A stretch of DNA of 64,000 nt from Fragilaria radians (lineage: Eukaryota > Bacillariophyta > Fragilariophyceae > Fragilariales > Fragilariaceae). The stretch is taken from NCBI GenBank assembly GCA_900642245.1, contig CAAAJI010000084.1, positions 62,001 through 126,000 on the forward strand, written 5' to 3'. Shown here piece after piece: positions 21,920 through 31,912 of the stretch (positions within the stretch are counted from its first letter, which is position 1; every line of letters begins with the position of its first letter). The translations under genes were made by a program, and so were the position numbers. The notes beneath the pieces were generated by a model. The model saw nothing but the letters and a program-made list of their open reading frames with translations, did not search any database and had not been told where the DNA came from.

Positions 21920-24080
21920 TAGGATACGGCGCTGTAGCGTAGCTACTGGAGAGCTACAGTAAAAAGCATCTGTAGATACAGTGCCGTTTCCGCGGCTACA
22001 AACCACCAATTTTTTTACCACAAATTTTAATATGAATCAAACAAGTGACATCCTTCAATGCAAAGTTAACAAAGGAAAAAACATGTATGGCAAATGCAAA
22101 TACTGCTCGACGGATGGAGAATGGCAATTTTCAAAAACGCTCAACCACGCATTAAAATACAAAAAATGTCCAACTACCTTCAGCAATGATTCAAAGCACC
22201 ATACAAACAAGCGCAAAAAGACTGTATACATTGCCACCAGCAGCAATAATATTGATAGTAGCACAACTGATGTTAATGATAATGATGATGCACTGACAGT
22301 GAAAACTTTCTCATCAAGAAGCACTCCAATGAAACAATGGGTAGATTCCATGAATGCAAATGATTCGGACACATTGGATTTGAAAATTGCCAAGTTTTTC
22401 TACCGGACAGGCTACCTTTTAACACGGCTGATTGCAACGAGTGAAAATCTATGTGGAGTTATGCTCAACCGTGCTATACTGCTCCGTCATTGAAAAAATT
22501 GAGAACTACCTTACTGGAAAAAACAATTAGAATAATACACGAGCAATGTCAAGAAGCAATAAAAGACGCTGAGAGCATCACATTGGTGACTAATGGCTGG
22601 TCCAATGTAAGATTGGATCATTTGGTAAATTTCATTATTTTAATTCCAAACAGAAAACCTTTGTACTATGGCTGTAAGGATACAGCGGGAGTATCGCAGA
22701 CATTGCAAAGAATTGCAGCTGACATTTTGGAGGTGATCGACAAAATTGGTAGCAATAAAGTAGTTGCAATTGTATCGGATAATGCAAGCAATATGAGGGG
22801 ATCATGGAAAATCATACAAGAAAAGCATCCTCATATTTTTGCAAATGTGCGTGCTGCCCATGTCCTCAATTTGCTTATTCAAGACTTAATCAAGCTTGAA
22901 AATAACGAAGAAATACTCATTATAGCAACAAACGTCGTGAAGTTCATCAAAAGCAGATGCACTTTGACTACTAGCTTCCGAAACATACAGAAGTCCCATT
23001 CATACAAGTGATTTTTGTGGTTGCCTGTTCCAACGCGTTGGTACATGCAACATGAGTGCTTATATAACCTGATCAAGAATGAGGACGTAATTTGCCAATT
23101 GTGTTCCCAAAGGAGATTATAATCCACATATAGTCAAAGTGATAAATTTGATGAGTTTATGCACACAGTTAATGATTCAATATTTTGGGAGGATTGAAAT
23201 TGTGTACAGCTATTGTTATGTATGCCATCTCAATTAATTGGCAAAGCATAGAGGGATGGGTCAAACTTATTGAACGTTTATCCCTATTTTCAGAAGCTAT
23301 TCATTAACCCATTGCACTCTGAAGCCAAGCAGCTCCTAGTTAAAAAGAGATGGGACTTCATTCACACTCCATCGATGGGCTTTGGGTATGTTTTAAACCC
23401 TGTCAATGAAGGCGGTTTGGGTATGTTTGGAACTGACTTAGACAATACATCGGATGATCTTGACAAGTATATGAAATTAGTGGCAGATGGCAATGAAAGT
23501 AAAAAGTTAATGTTAGAAAAGGCATTGAAGGACTTTACCAATTTTTTACATGCGCCAAGAGAAAAAAATTGTGCTCAATTCAAAGGGGGAAATTTCTGTC
23601 CTAGAGGATGGTGGATGCTGCAGGGTTAGAACAAGTATCCGAATTTGGCTTGAATTGCAGTCAGAGTCCTGTCAATTCCAACTTCTTCTGCTGAAAGTGA
23701 GAGAGTTTGGAGTGTGTTTAGCTTGATTCATACCAAGAAGCGATGCAGGTTAAAGAATGAAACAGTTAATCAATTGGCATATGTTTATGTCAATTTGCAA
23801 TTCTTGTCAGTCCAGTAAATGTGTCTTCTTTAGTTGATTATTTTCTCCAACAAGTAAACGACGAAGAATTTAATTGTCTTTCCAGCAATTGTGATGAAGA
23901 AGAAGTTATGGAGGAGGTCGAACCAGAATCAAATTAAGCTTCAAAATCAATAATAAGTGTGCGGGTTCAATATCTATCAAGTGTTTGATTCTCACTGTAG
24001 CCTACTGTAGCTGTAGCTGTAGCCTACAGCTACAGTAACGCTACAGTAAAATTGAACTGTAGCTACAGTGCAGTTCCCTA
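21920..24080 (+). mobile_element. hAT-superfamily DNA transposon, full-length but inactive
   Basis: A 2161-bp element delimited by perfect 8-bp target duplications. The left end TAGGATACGGCGCTGTAGCG and the right end read inward, TAGGGAACTGCACTGTAGCT, form imperfect terminal inverted repeats of about 20 bp (15 or so matches) with the TAGG start common in hAT elements. Both subterminal zones are packed with GTAGC/GCTAC motifs in both orientations (21930-22010 and 23990-24070), which are likely transposase-binding repeats. The interior holds a hAT transposase gene with disabling changes. The element lies between NOC1 and the metallophosphoesterase gene and seems not to interrupt either. Confidence 0.9.
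22032..23830 (+). pseudogene. hAT transposase pseudogene
   Basis: The N-terminus has a BED-like zinc-finger arrangement (CKYC...H) at 22090-22180. The catalytic region follows at 22451-23011: VTNGWSNVRLDHLVNF, AIVSDNASNM and AAHVLNLLIQDL are typical of the hAT RNase-H fold with its Asp residues. The C-terminal dimerisation segment is at ~23655-23815 (TSSAESERVWSVF, NQLAYVYVN). Breaks: a one-base frame change near 22411 after FFYRTG, an in-frame TGA at 22442 (probably once a Trp codon), a TGA at 23009 just before LPVPTRWY, and further stops around 23125-23270. The start ATG at 22032 is the first that leads into the zinc finger. Confidence 0.85.
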
Positions 24081-24088
24081 TATACCAC
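24081..24088. repeat. 8-bp target-site duplication, right copy
   Basis: TATACCAC, identical to 21912-21919, immediately after the element's terminal CCCTA. Confidence 0.9.
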
Positions 24089-24757
24089 CCCATACTTAAT
24101 GCAACACCTAGAAACTTTTTAATCATTGAATAGTTTGCATATGCCTCATCATTGGATCCATGTATAGAATTTTATTATCTGCAAAATCTCAGTTGTCTTA
24201 CATGTGTATGTTAATGGGCCCCTGATCTCACCTGATGTCTTCCTATATGACCTGCAAATTCTGTGTTCACAAATAACAATCATAAAAATCCATGTCATAC
24301 CTACTGTTGGAAATGTAATAATGGAAATTCAAAAATGCTATTGTAAATGAATTAAGTCTACGTCGCAAGGAAGCACCAACTTCTAGCAAAAAAAGGTGAA
24401 TTTCAGAGCATAAACATTTGGTCATCAAAATATATATGTACTTCCCCTGGATGAAAATCGAATTCACCTATTTCAAACGTTACCACGTTGCATGTGAGGA
24501 GTCCACCGTTTGAGTTAAGGTTAGTGACGGGAATAAAATAAGAAATGTTTCGGACGAAACGAAGTCCTTGGAGAGAACACGATCCTCTTCCACTTTTTAG
24601 CTTGATTGTCTTTCTCAACGGACGAAACACGAAACAAAGTCGTTCCGAAGATTGAGTCTCAACATAAGGACGGACTTGTTGACTCTCCGTATGTGAACTC
24701 ATAACAATTGAAGTTCACACATTTGTCCAGGTCAATCCATAACTTGGAAAACACACA
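24089..24757. other. Intergenic with a possible small minus-strand gene
   Basis: A 99-codon minus-strand frame (24702-24403) starts only 56 bases from the metallophosphoesterase start, so the two could share a divergent promoter. Its product has no signal peptide, no transmembrane segment and no domain I recognise. It could be a real orphan gene or the 5' region of an unspliced one. No other gene is visible. Confidence 0.35.
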
Positions 24758-25645
24758 ATGTATGTATTGAAAACTTGGATGAGCGCGTCTAGGAATATGC
24801 TTTTTCTGTGGTTGATGTGTTGTGCCATTTTTGTTACGGCAACGGATGCGAATAGAATGAACAATACATCGTTTTGGGTAATTGCAGATGTCCCTTATTC
24901 ACGGCATGAAAGTGTTGTCGTTTCTCGTCAAGTGAAGATTTTAGAATCAAATGTAGACTTTTTGGTCCATCTTGGAGATATCAAATCAGAGCATAGTCCC
25001 TGTGGTCAACTTGCGTTGGATGAAGCGGATTCTATTTTAAGGCGTTCTCCAGTTCCTGTATTTATCATTGTGGGTGACAACGAATACAATGATTGCTACA
25101 ATATAGCACCCAGTCGCGCCCTGGAACTATGGAGGAATACATTTAGTAGATACGATTCGAAGTATTGGAAGCATGAGATTGAGGTTGAGCAGATGGCTAA
25201 TCGTCCTGAAACTTTTTCATTTGTTAACAAGTTGACGTTATTTATAGGACTCAATCTAGTTGGAGGGGACGTTCGAGATCTGGATGAATGGAACACACGC
25301 CTTGATGAACAGGTGAAATGGGTGAAGGGATTGATGACGAAAAATAAATCCTTGATTCATTCTGTTGTTTTATTTGGTCATGCTGATCCTGTTCAACACC
25401 ACTCTCGTTTTTTCAAGCCATTAAGTCTCTTCCTACAAAAAGACTTTCCTGAAAGAATTCCAGTCCTTTACCTTTGTGGCGATGCACATAAATGGGGATA
25501 TGACCCTGGATACTTGAAGGTTGATAATTCTCTTCGAGTGCGTTTATCTGGAGGGATTCGAGAACCTATTGTCAAGATCACCGTAGATCCAATACAATAC
25601 GGATTTAAGGCAACAAATGCGTTTCTGGTGGAACGTTTCCTTTGA
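24758..25645 (+). CDS. Secreted calcineurin-like metallophosphoesterase
   Basis: A 295-residue protein with an N-terminal hydrophobic signal sequence (about residues 12-30, ending near TATDA), so it probably enters the secretory pathway. The metallophosphoesterase motifs occur in order: VIADVPYS (where the classical DxH has lost its His), VHLGDIK (GDxx), VGDNEYNDC (GNHD-type), FGHADP (GH) and CGDAHKWG (GDxH-like). The fold and a dinuclear metal site are likely; the substrate is unknown, and candidates are phosphomonoesters or phosphodiesters outside the cell or in the endomembrane system. Single exon. The first ATG (24758) leads directly into the signal sequence. Confidence 0.82.
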   Translation: MYVLKTWMSASRNMLFLWLMCCAIFVTATDANRMNNTSFWVIADVPYSRHESVVVSRQVKILESNVDFLVHLGDIKSEHSPCGQLALDEADSILRRSPVPVFIIVGDNEYNDCYNIAPSRALELWRNTFSRYDSKYWKHEIEVEQMANRPETFSFVNKLTLFIGLNLVGGDVRDLDEWNTRLDEQVKWVKGLMTKNKSLIHSVVLFGHADPVQHHSRFFKPLSLFLQKDFPERIPVLYLCGDAHKWGYDPGYLKVDNSLRVRLSGGIREPIVKITVDPIQYGFKATNAFLVERFL

Positions 25646-25710
25646 GGATGTGGAAAATTTTTGATTAATTGATATTTAGGAAACCAATAATTTAAGTTAT
25701 CAGAATAGGA

Positions 25711-27426
25711 TTAGTACATTGGTGATTTCGCATTTACAACTCTGGATGAAGTGCATTGAGTGGGAATTTTCTCCCAAGAAGAAACGAGCAGTTGCTTGAA
25801 ATTCGTAAGCATGTCGAGACCCCAGTTAGCCACTGAGTAATCGGAACCAGACGGTCGTGACCCAAAGAGAAAAGATGATTTTTTGTATTTGACCAACTTT
25901 AAAATTCGCATTCCTTGTTTAATCTTTTCTCCGATGTATTCATCACTAGTTAAGATCCGATCCACCAGACCCACATGTATTGCGTCATGCCCTAACCATA
26001 CATCTCCCGTTGCTATGTCGTTGATATTAGTTTCCAGTATCGGCCGTGCCGTTACGATGTGATGTTTGAACGCTGCATGCGTGGAATCAATCATCGTTTG
26101 AATTGTATCACGTCCATCTTGAGTGACTTCTCCTATCAAACCAAGAGGCGCCTTGTTTTTCCCTGCGCGAAAAATTAAATCCGTTACACCCCAGCCTTCC
26201 AACACCTTGTGAATATTGATGGCTTGGCCGTATACACCAATAGAACCGATTACAGCAAATGGCGCTGCTAAAATTTTATGCCCTGTAGCAGCCATCATAT
26301 ATCCCCCACTCGCAGCAACTTTGTCAACACAAATCGTTAGTTCAATCCCTGGTTCTTGACGTAGTCGAAGCAATTGCTGTGCTGCTAATCCATAATCAGC
26401 GGCACCACCGCCTGGGGATTCTAAAAGAACGATAACTTCAAGTTGCGGTATGGTGTCAACATCAAGTGAATCCTTCAGGGATCTTAGCCGTGTTTGATTA
26501 GCCTTATGAAGTGATAAGATAAGTGAAACTTCATCTCGAATCCATTCCATTTGCGCAACTGTTGTAGTCAGCCTTGTCAAATCCATCACAATGGCTGTAC
26601 CATTATATCTTCTTTGTTTTGATTCAATTTCTTGATGGTGAAATAAAAGCTCCCTCAGAATTCCCTGAAGGGAAGTTGCAGTCGAAATAGTTGCGGATTT
26701 GTTGTTGTAAGTTGTTGACGGGTATTCCCCCATGGCTTTCCACAGGGCCATTTCATCTTTATCATATCGTTCGTTGAGACGCTCAAAGGTCCAATGTTGT
26801 TCTATGGGTGGAACATAAACATGAGATCTAACAAACCGCTGGAAATAAAGTGACGCTGGAGATGAGCTTGAGTCCGATGGCAAATTCAAACCCACGTCAT
26901 TTCCACTACCCGAAATTGCCAAGTTTCGGATCAGGAATTGCAAAAGGAATATTAGCTTTAGAATTGATGTTGGACTGATGGACAACGAACGACCAATGAT
27001 CTTGCCATTCGAGTCATAAACAGGAGCTGATACCATTCTGTAAAATAAACGCGCTAATTCCTTCCGAAATGCATAAATGACTAAGAATACCATGATTGTA
27101 CTCTTATTCCTTCGAAGGAGTTGGACTACCCTTTTTGGTTTTGCAAGAGCCTTTGATAACATGGATTTGGTGGCTTTCGTACTGTTAATCGATTCTATTC
27201 TATCATCGTCGCAATTCTCAACGACAGAATCATCGTCGTCTTCTTCTGGTTCCACAAAATACGGATTCAATTCAATAGTATTATTCTGTACAATTTCGTC
27301 ATGCTCATGATCAACTCCATCATCATCATCGAACGCTTTCATCGCAAAGGCTTGTTGCCTACCAACTTGGCAAGCAAGATATGGGATCACGTAAATGACT
27401 AGAACAGTTAACCTGATGGTCTTCAT
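25711..27426 (-). CDS. S49-family serine protease, SohB/SppA-like, membrane-anchored
   Basis: A 571-residue protein. It starts with a hydrophobic leader (~5-20), then an acidic low-complexity segment (31-76), and hydrophobic segments at ~111-120 and ~154-170, so it is probably membrane-bound; in a diatom, plastid or ER targeting is possible. The protease domain spans ~275-495. LLESPGGGAADYG (334-346) and VDKVAASGGYMMA (367-379) carry the nucleophile Ser373. RAGKNKAPLG (420-429) carries the likely general-base Lys (423 or 425), as in the Ser-Lys dyad of bacterial SohB. Such enzymes cleave signal-peptide remnants or membrane proteins. Its 3' end faces the metallophosphoesterase 3' end 66 bases away, and its 5' end faces UTP15. 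Confidence 0.9.
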   Translation of the reverse strand: MKTIRLTVLVIYVIPYLACQVGRQQAFAMKAFDDDDGVDHEHDEIVQNNTIELNPYFVEPEEDDDDSVVENCDDDRIESINSTKATKSMLSKALAKPKRVVQLLRRNKSTIMVFLVIYAFRKELARLFYRMVSAPVYDSNGKIIGRSLSISPTSILKLIFLLQFLIRNLAISGSGNDVGLNLPSDSSSSPASLYFQRFVRSHVYVPPIEQHWTFERLNERYDKDEMALWKAMGEYPSTTYNNKSATISTATSLQGILRELLFHHQEIESKQRRYNGTAIVMDLTRLTTTVAQMEWIRDEVSLILSLHKANQTRLRSLKDSLDVDTIPQLEVIVLLESPGGGAADYGLAAQQLLRLRQEPGIELTICVDKVAASGGYMMAATGHKILAAPFAVIGSIGVYGQAINIHKVLEGWGVTDLIFRAGKNKAPLGLIGEVTQDGRDTIQTMIDSTHAAFKHHIVTARPILETNINDIATGDVWLGHDAIHVGLVDRILTSDEYIGEKIKQGMRILKLVKYKKSSFLFGSRPSGSDYSVANWGLDMLTNFKQLLVSSWEKIPTQCTSSRVVNAKSPMY

Positions 27427-27648
27427 TTTTTTCTAATTTGAATGGAATTTGTTTTCATATTGTGCGTGGCAGGACTCCTTCTTTCACGTTCTCATTGATT
27501 CCCCCACATTCAATTATCCTTATCTCTTATCCTCACATTTTTGAACTACCGTAGAAAAAAAAATAGAGGCTATCATCACCAATCATTACTTATTGAGAAA
27601 CATCCGAGTAAAAAAAGTCTAAAGATTCCCTTGTGGCACACAATCACC
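27427..27648. promoter_or_regulatory. Divergent promoter region between the S49 protease and UTP15
   Basis: 222 bases between the two start codons, which point in opposite directions. Both genes must be driven from this interval. No specific factor site is claimed. Confidence 0.5.
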
Positions 27649-29389
27649 ATGACATCTTCGTATCAGTCGTCTATTAGCTTACAGACCCAAAAACCAAGTA
27701 TCTCTTCTGTAACACTGGGACTTACAGGTTCAACAGACCCTACTGAGGCTCGATATTGGGCTCAACATTTCAATTTGGGAGGTGATATTGCACCTTCGCT
27801 TCAAAAGTACGCCTCACCGAAGTCTCTTACTTTCTCCGGTCCTTCTTCCACATCTTTAATTCACCAAGTTCTCTTTGGACCACCAGCATTTGGTGCGTCA
27901 TCTCCGTTGGCTGTAGTTAGTGGTCCTAGAATAGGATTGTATGGTACTTCATCGGAAACTTCTTCCTTAAATCGAGCGATCCGATCGGTCAAGGGAATTA
28001 CAAATCATCATCATCCATCATTAGAACCAGATCGGAAAATTGGAACTGGTGGACATCCTGCACTCTGCGCTTCCTACAGAGCTGATGGTCGATTGGTAGC
28101 TCTTGGTACAAATCATGGACATGTTCGTGTTGCAGATGCTACGTCTAGGGCTAATCTCGCTACCTTTGTCACTTCTGATAATCACATGCCGATAAGAGCA
28201 CTCGCTTGGTTACCTAATGGTAAACAACTGGTAGCGGCAGGTGACGACGGAAAGGCACGCTTGTGGAGTTTAGATACGTTTGCTTCAGATAAAAGACCTA
28301 TCATGACATTTACAGGCCACGGAGATTCAATTCGCTCATGTGTTATCTTAGAAACCAATGATGGAAAAAGACTTATCACTGGTTCTTATGATCACACTAT
28401 ACGAGTATGGAACTTGGATGTTCAAAACCGAGAAGAAGTGGAATGTATGGGAATTATGAACCACAATAACCCTGTGGAAGCACTCCTTGTTATGGAGAGC
28501 AAGGAAGTGGAAACTCCTTGGCTCATTTCTGCTGGTGCAACCGAGTTAAAAGTATGGAATTTCAAATCTGGACTATGCGTCTCGACCTTACCGACGATGC
28601 ACAGTAAAACGATTACGTCTTTGGTTTGCATGAAAAGAACTATAGAAGGAACAACAAATGAATGGAGAATATTAACTGCTGCCCTGGATGGATTGATTCG
28701 TATTCATACTTGGTCAGCCAGTCAAGGACAGCTGAAATTCATTCATGGTGTAAAGCTTCCGGATCCTATTACGTCTTTGGCTTTCAATGAAACCTACACA
28801 CGTTTTGCAATCGGAACCTCAACTGGAAATATCATGTTTCGACAACAAGGTACAAGTCATCCGTCACGGAAGCGCAAACAAGACCCCCCTGCAGGTACTT
28901 ACGCTTTTTTCACAAGGGGACAAAATGCTGTAGCGAAGGTAGATGACTTTTCTGTCACTGAATCAAAAAAAACGAAAACTTGCAGCATTTGATGTGGCCC
29001 TTAGGCAGTTCCGATACGGTGACGCCCTGGATCAAGCCCTAGCCACGCGACAGTATCAATCCGTCTTTGCAGTCTTGGAAGAACTTGGAAGACGACGGGG
29101 ACTGGTTTTAGCCTTATCCAATCGTGATGAAGAATCCTTGGAACCCATTCTTTCCTTTACAGTTAGATACATTACCCGTCCACAATATTCATCATTGATG
29201 ATTGGTATATCCAATATTCTTTGCGACATATATGGCAATGTAACAGGGCAATCTGAGATTATAGATGAGCTTTTCGGAAAACTTAAGAAGCAAATACATG
29301 AGGAGATTGTTGTGCAAAAATCATTGCTACGGCTTTCTGGAATGCTAGGTACACTTATTGTACTGCAGCAACAGAACTCTGATTCCTGA
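27649..29389 (+). CDS. UTP15: U3 snoRNP protein UTP15 (WD40 repeats plus UTP15 C-terminal domain); one-base frame break
   Basis: A component of the t-UTP/UTP-A subcomplex of the small-subunit processome, needed for pre-18S rRNA processing. WD40 repeats fill ~85-400 (GHGDSIRSC..., TGSYDHTIRVWNLD, AALDGLIRIH). Then comes the UTP15 C-terminal domain (~445-579: AAFDVALRQFRYGDALDQAL). The two parts are in different frames: the shift falls in an eight-A run (28965-28972) where SKKTKT... should read SKKRKLAAFDV. Removing one A gives 579 residues with the linker (FFTRGQ, KVDD) matching the family. The ATG at 27649 is in a CACC context; upstream in-frame codons up to 27541 contain no ATG. No GT-AG intron with the right phase explains the shift. 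Confidence 0.9.
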
Positions 29390-30799
29390 TCGCTTGCAAA
29401 ATGGCAAGATAACAAGTTTCAAAGAGTATCAGTGTGAAAGTAATCATGAGTGCTCTAAAAATTAATCATCAACCAATTGTGTATGAACTCAGTTATTGTC
29501 CACTTTCGATGTATGAAATATATTGTTATCATTAACATACATCATCCTCTTCGTAAAGTCAATGATTATTGTTTGCTTTATCTTCCACAAAGCACTCCAT
29601 TTGCTTATGCAAGTTTAATCCAAGCCAAAAGTAGAGTTTTCAACTTGTACTCTAAAGCTGCAGATTTCCTTTTATCAGTGCTTAAGTAGGATCATACTTG
29701 ATCGAAGTAAATTTATTCATAAAGTGAAAGGACTTCAGCCTTCAAAAAGAAACAATTTGACGTGTTTCCCTTTTCCTTCCTACTTCACAATCTTTCCCTG
29801 CCATCTTGAAATTTCAAATGACTCTGTTCACTTTCTCCAAATTCACGCAACAATCTCCCCTTCTTTGGTCTTAGGACCTGCAAGACAATTTGTTTTTTGG
29901 TGAAGAAGGGGGTAGGTTTCTTTTGCAAATCTGAAGCATTTTCTTCTAATCTCATCCATTTATCTCTTATCACATTCTTTCATTTATGTCTCTGAGCCAA
30001 ATCACATCTCATGTCAATGTATCTAGTTTCCCTCTAGAACTCCATCAATTATTCAAGTAATTAGCTGTCAATGGAGAATTATTGGGATTGCCTGCTTCCT
30101 TACAAGAAATACATGAGATCTTTAGAGGGTCCCACCTTCAACATGAGCATCAGGAAACTACCGAGTTTTATCTAAGACATCAAAATGCATCACAACAACT
30201 ATACAATATGTGCCAGCACTTGGTATGCCATAATAGGAAGACAAGAACGGAAAAGTTGCTTAAGTCTTCTGCATAGAAGAAAGATTGAAGTGCGCTCTTA
30301 ACGTGATGCGTAGTAGAAAAGTGAGTGTCCCACTGATCCAAAAAGATTGTTGTTATGACCAAGTTTATCAGATGCCTAGTAATGCAAACTAGAATGAGAG
30401 GGTGTGAACACATAAGGCTCACATGAAAAAAGACTGTCCATGTGTTTGCATCACTTCAGGTGAAAGGAGGCCTCCTTGAAGTTATCTGTCAATCATGTGG
30501 AACTCTTTGTTAGAACAAAGTGCTAATACAAGGAATGGAAAGGAAAGAAACCAGACAAACGTTTCTGTGACTCATATTCAAGATAAGACATAGCCAGTCT
30601 CGTTAACAGGACTTCAATAAATATGCGTTCCCAGGATGGATGTAGCATCCTTAATAGTTACTAATGGTTAGGAAAGGCTTTCATGGAAGGATTCTTACAC
30701 GGAAAACTAAGATACTGTCAATGGGGGTCCGATTTGCGAGTACCAGTATTCACGGTACGAAGTAGTAGCATGGAAACTACATTTGAGGAAACTTTCATC
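29390..30799. other. Intergenic, no gene recognised
   Basis: AT-rich spacer between UTP15 and METTL5. Short frames (29477-29689, 30082-30276, 30180-30422) show no motifs. The last ~120 bases are the METTL5 5' UTR side and include an in-frame upstream ATG at 30770. Confidence 0.45.
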
Positions 30800-31676
30800 A
30801 TGAAGCTGAAACACATTGAATCATACTTATCTTCTGTGACGAACGCCTTCCCTAATCCAAAGGTATGATTTAGTTGTCTATTGTGGTATTTGGTGATGAA
30901 TTTTGTAGGTGACATAGCATCGGCTTACTTTTTCAATGTTTTGGAATTCATTTTTTCTTTTTTATCAAAAGATCCTTCTAGAACAATACCCCACAAGTGC
31001 TGAATTAGCTGCATCAATTATCTTCTTAGCTTTACAAAAAGGGGACCTAGGTCCAGGTAGAAGCGCTTTAGACTTAGGATGTGGGACTGGTATGTTAGCC
31101 CTAGGCTGCGCAATTGTGGATTGTGATATTGTTATGGCATTGGACTGTGACCAGGATGCAATCGCCATTGCGATACAAAATGCGGAGACGCTTGAATTGC
31201 CGATTGAATTTATGATTGCAAAGGTCAATGATAAGGGATTCTTAGCTCATGAAGTTACTATACAGCAACCTGCGAATGCAAAACGACCCCCTAGATCTAA
31301 GGGACGTGGATACCATACACAGCAAAGAAACTTGACAATGGATCCAAATGCTCCCGACGGACTTCCACTCATGGACAATTGTGTCGACACAGTCGTCACA
31401 AATCCCCCCTTTGGAACTAAGCACAATGCTGGTATGGATGTGAGGTTTTTGAAAGCAGCTACACGACTAGCCCGACAGACCATCTATTCGTTCCACAAGA
31501 CTTCTACAAGGGAATATTTGCTAAAGTTAATTGAAAAGTGGGGATTTGAAGCACAAGTGGTGGCCGAACTCAAGTTTGATATACCTGCGACCTATAGGTT
31601 TCATACACATGCAACAAGGGATATCGCTGTCGATCTGTTGAGAATCTCAAAGAAGCCAAAATCAGATAATACATGA
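30800..31676 (+). CDS. METTL5: METTL5-like rRNA adenine N6-methyltransferase
   Basis: Predicted to install the single m6A of 18S rRNA with the cofactor protein TRMT112. Two exons, 30800-30862 and 30972-31676, with a 109-base intron (GTATGA...AAAAG). The junction gives NPK-ILLEQYPTSAELAA, matching the family's KPKLLLEQYPT. Motifs: SAM-binding ALDLGCGTGMLALG, acidic motif ALDCDQDA, catalytic TNPPFGTKHNAG, then YSFHKTSTRE and LKFDIPATYRFH. The start at 30800 matches the short N-terminus of animal METTL5; ATGs at 30683 and 30770 are in frame but upstream. The 255-residue product is longer than animal METTL5 (about 209) because of a basic insert of roughly 40 residues before the NPPF motif. Confidence 0.92.
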
Positions 31677-31912
31677 ACACTTGAGTAACACCAAAATTTA
31701 CTGGCACCATTTTTGGAACTCTATCCCAAAAACACTCTACAGTTCAATGTCAACGTTTCCTAAGTCAAAGAAAAGAGGTGTTTCTTCATATCATTACAAT
31801 GGACAAAGTATTCCTTTAGTGTGTATTAATAACGTTGTCAATAGCAACCCTTGCAAGTCGTTTACTAATCTTGAATTTCAATTCGCAAACACTCATTAAA
31901 TCAATGAAATAA
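31677..31912. terminator. Convergent 3' ends of METTL5 and the MATH-ankyrin-PCIF1 gene
   Basis: 236 bases between two stop codons that face each other; it must hold both polyadenylation regions. No coding frame is supported. Confidence 0.4.

Noticed and set aside
28940..28986. A 47-base GT-AG intron that might explain the UTP15 frame shift
   Set aside because: Splicing it leaves the downstream sequence in the wrong frame, and it would remove the conserved KVDD segment.
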